Assembly: GCA_013203015.1 (NCBI GenBank) | Contig: JABMPO010000351.1 | Span: 1-5,810 of the forward strand | Length of the DNA stretch: 5,810 bases | DNA from: Fidelibacterota bacterium | Lineage (GTDB): Bacteria > Fidelibacterota > Marinisomatia > Marinisomatales > TCS56 | Direction: 5' to 3' | Shown: positions 4,817-5,810 of the stretch, piece by piece | How the letters are laid out: the number at the start of each line of letters is the position of its first letter | Numbering within the stretch: the first letter of the stretch is position 1 | Program-made: the position numbers and the translations under genes | Notes under the pieces: model-generated | The model's database searches: none | The model's input: only the letters and a program-made list of their open reading frames with translations | What the model was told of the DNA's origin: nothing

Positions 4817-5422
4817 ATGTTAACTGATCGGAAAATTGAAGAGCGGCAAGCCCGCAAGCAGCGGATACTCCAGGGCGCTCTGGAAGTATTCCGGGAGAAT
4901 GGTGTTGAAAACGCAACCATGGACGAAATCGCCCAAAAGGCCGGTTTCGGGAAAAGCACCCTCTACTATTATTTCCCATCCAAAGACGAAGTATTTACCG
5001 CTATAATGGTCGATGGCTGGGAACAATTATGGCTCAGTATTGAGGATATCATTCATTCTGATTATCCACCTAAAGAAACTTTTTTAAAAATTTTGAAAAA
5101 GCTGGCAGAGATCGTAGACGGTGAACGTGCCCGCTTCGAGTTTCTGTTCAACGCCGCTCGCATGCTCACCAAAGATTCTGAAAAACCAGCCTGGAAATCT
5201 TATCAGGAGCGTTTGTATGCCACCCTTCTGGCAATATTGAAAGATGGAATTGCGGCAGGACAATTCACCAATTTGAAACCGGAATTGATGCTGCAGGCGA
5301 TTGGCGGTGTTTTTCATCAAATGGTGTTTACCCGTACCGATCGAGGTGAGGTGACCGAATCGGAAATCGAAGATATTGTAACACGGTTGCTATTGAACTT
5401 CGCTGAACCAGCGCCCCATTAA
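4817..5422 (+). CDS. TetR/AcrR family transcriptional regulator
   Basis: The 201-residue product has the TetR architecture: an N-terminal DNA-binding domain and a C-terminal ligand-binding and dimerisation domain, with the usual length of about 200. The DNA-binding part spans residues 13-60: KQRILQGALEVFRENG (14-29), ATMDEIAQKAGFGKSTLYYYF (33-53, the helix-turn-helix) and PSKDEVF (54-60). The C-terminal part (about 75-195) is helical and divergent, so the ligand cannot be predicted. The ATG at 4817 is the first possible start after an in-frame stop at 4787-4789; no ribosome site is seen. A dyad lies directly before it, suggesting autoregulation. The TonB-dependent receptor begins 27 nt after its stop, making it the likeliest target and operon partner. 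Confidence 0.95.
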   Translation: MLTDRKIEERQARKQRILQGALEVFRENGVENATMDEIAQKAGFGKSTLYYYFPSKDEVFTAIMVDGWEQLWLSIEDIIHSDYPPKETFLKILKKLAEIVDGERARFEFLFNAARMLTKDSEKPAWKSYQERLYATLLAILKDGIAAGQFTNLKPELMLQAIGGVFHQMVFTRTDRGEVTESEIEDIVTRLLLNFAEPAPH

Positions 5423-5449
5423 TCTCAGACAAAATATTAATCCACACCC

Positions 5450-5810
5450 ATGCCCCACTCGCGAATCCTACTACCAATCCTGTGCTTGTTAATCACCAGC
5501 ACTGCACTGAGAGCCACAAATATCAGCGGTAGGGTTATTGATGCTACTTCCGGCGAGCCGGTTATCAATGCCAATGTAATCGTCGAGCGAATGAATACTG
5601 GTGCTGCGACCGACATAGACGGCAATTTTGCCATTACAAATTTGCCTGTGGGGACTTACACAATTTTTATTTCTCATATCGCTTATGAGGATAAGAGGTT
5701 ATCTGTTAAAGCTGAGCATAACGATCCATTGATCATCAAATTATCGGAGACGTTTTTTCAGCTGAATGAGGTGGTGGTTACCGGGACCAGGACGGAAAAA
5801 ATCCATCAAA
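5450..5810 (+). CDS. TonB-dependent receptor, N-terminal part (runs off right edge)
   Basis: The first 120 codons of an outer-membrane receptor are visible. Residues 1-22 form a signal peptide (MPHSRILLPILCLLITSTALRA) with cleavage expected after ALRA. Residues about 24-100 form a carboxypeptidase-regulatory-like domain: ISGRVIDATSGEPVINANV, TDIDGNFAITNLPVGTY, then the strand VKAEHNDPLIIKLSE. NEVVVTGTRTEK (106-117) is the TonB-box-like start of the plug domain. Such proteins import siderophores, cobalamin, glycans or other large substrates with energy from TonB; the substrate-specific barrel is outside the window. The ATG at 5450 is the first start after an in-frame TAA at 5438-5440 and begins the signal peptide. 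No Shine-Dalgarno is evident. The SusC-like N-terminal domain does not prove a glycan role, since no SusD is visible. Confidence 0.93.
   Translation, partial: MPHSRILLPILCLLITSTALRATNISGRVIDATSGEPVINANVIVERMNTGAATDIDGNFAITNLPVGTYTIFISHIAYEDKRLSVKAEHNDPLIIKLSETFFQLNEVVVTGTRTEKIHQ

Noticed and set aside
5501..5516. CTGAGAG string resembling part of a TPP riboswitch
   Set aside because: It is inside the signal-peptide coding part of the TonB receptor, and the rest of the riboswitch consensus is missing.

Overview
The window comes from a bacterial chromosome of moderate G+C content, almost certainly a Gram-negative with an outer membrane, because a TonB-dependent receptor with an N-terminal carboxypeptidase-regulatory-like domain begins at the right edge. 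That receptor type, the ATP synthase subunit a with a long N-terminus and an extended loop leading into a 'TGNYNVT' segment, the mostly absent Shine-Dalgarno sequences and one Bacteroidetes-like promoter candidate all point loosely to the FCB group (Bacteroidota, Calditrichota, Marinimicrobia, KSB1 and relatives). I cannot place it more narrowly.

Left part, minus strand (1-4015): an F-type ATP synthase cluster read leftwards. The transcription order is fxsA, an AtpI-like small membrane protein, atpB (a), atpE (c), atpF (b), atpH (delta) and the 5' part of atpA (alpha), which runs off the left edge. The genes are tightly packed: gaps of 48, 18, 16 and 14 nt and one 11-nt overlap. The exception is a 94-nt gap with a potential hairpin between atpE and atpF. 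The only strong ribosome binding site within the atp genes is in front of atpE, the subunit needed in the highest copy number. Subunit a carries a reciprocal Glu/His arrangement relative to E. coli. Subunit c has a signal-peptide-like N-terminal extension and proton-type, not sodium-type, ligands.

Middle (4016-4261): a 246-nt divergent intergenic region with a GAGACAC-type tandem motif and an 11-bp inverted repeat just before the rightward gene. I see no tRNA, rRNA, riboswitch or CRISPR.

Right part, plus strand (4262-5810): an MTH1187/YqgV-family thiamine-binding protein; a 47-codon membrane miniprotein whose ATG overlaps the previous stop by 8 nt; a TetR-family regulator preceded by two inverted repeats whose centres are 30 bp apart; and, 27 nt downstream, the start of a TonB-dependent receptor. 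The receptor is probably co-transcribed with, and may be controlled by, the TetR regulator.

Most of the window is conserved housekeeping content. I see no evidence of a novel defence, mobile or biosynthetic system. The least conventional items are the overlapping miniprotein, the paired dyads at the TetR gene and the atpE-atpF gap.
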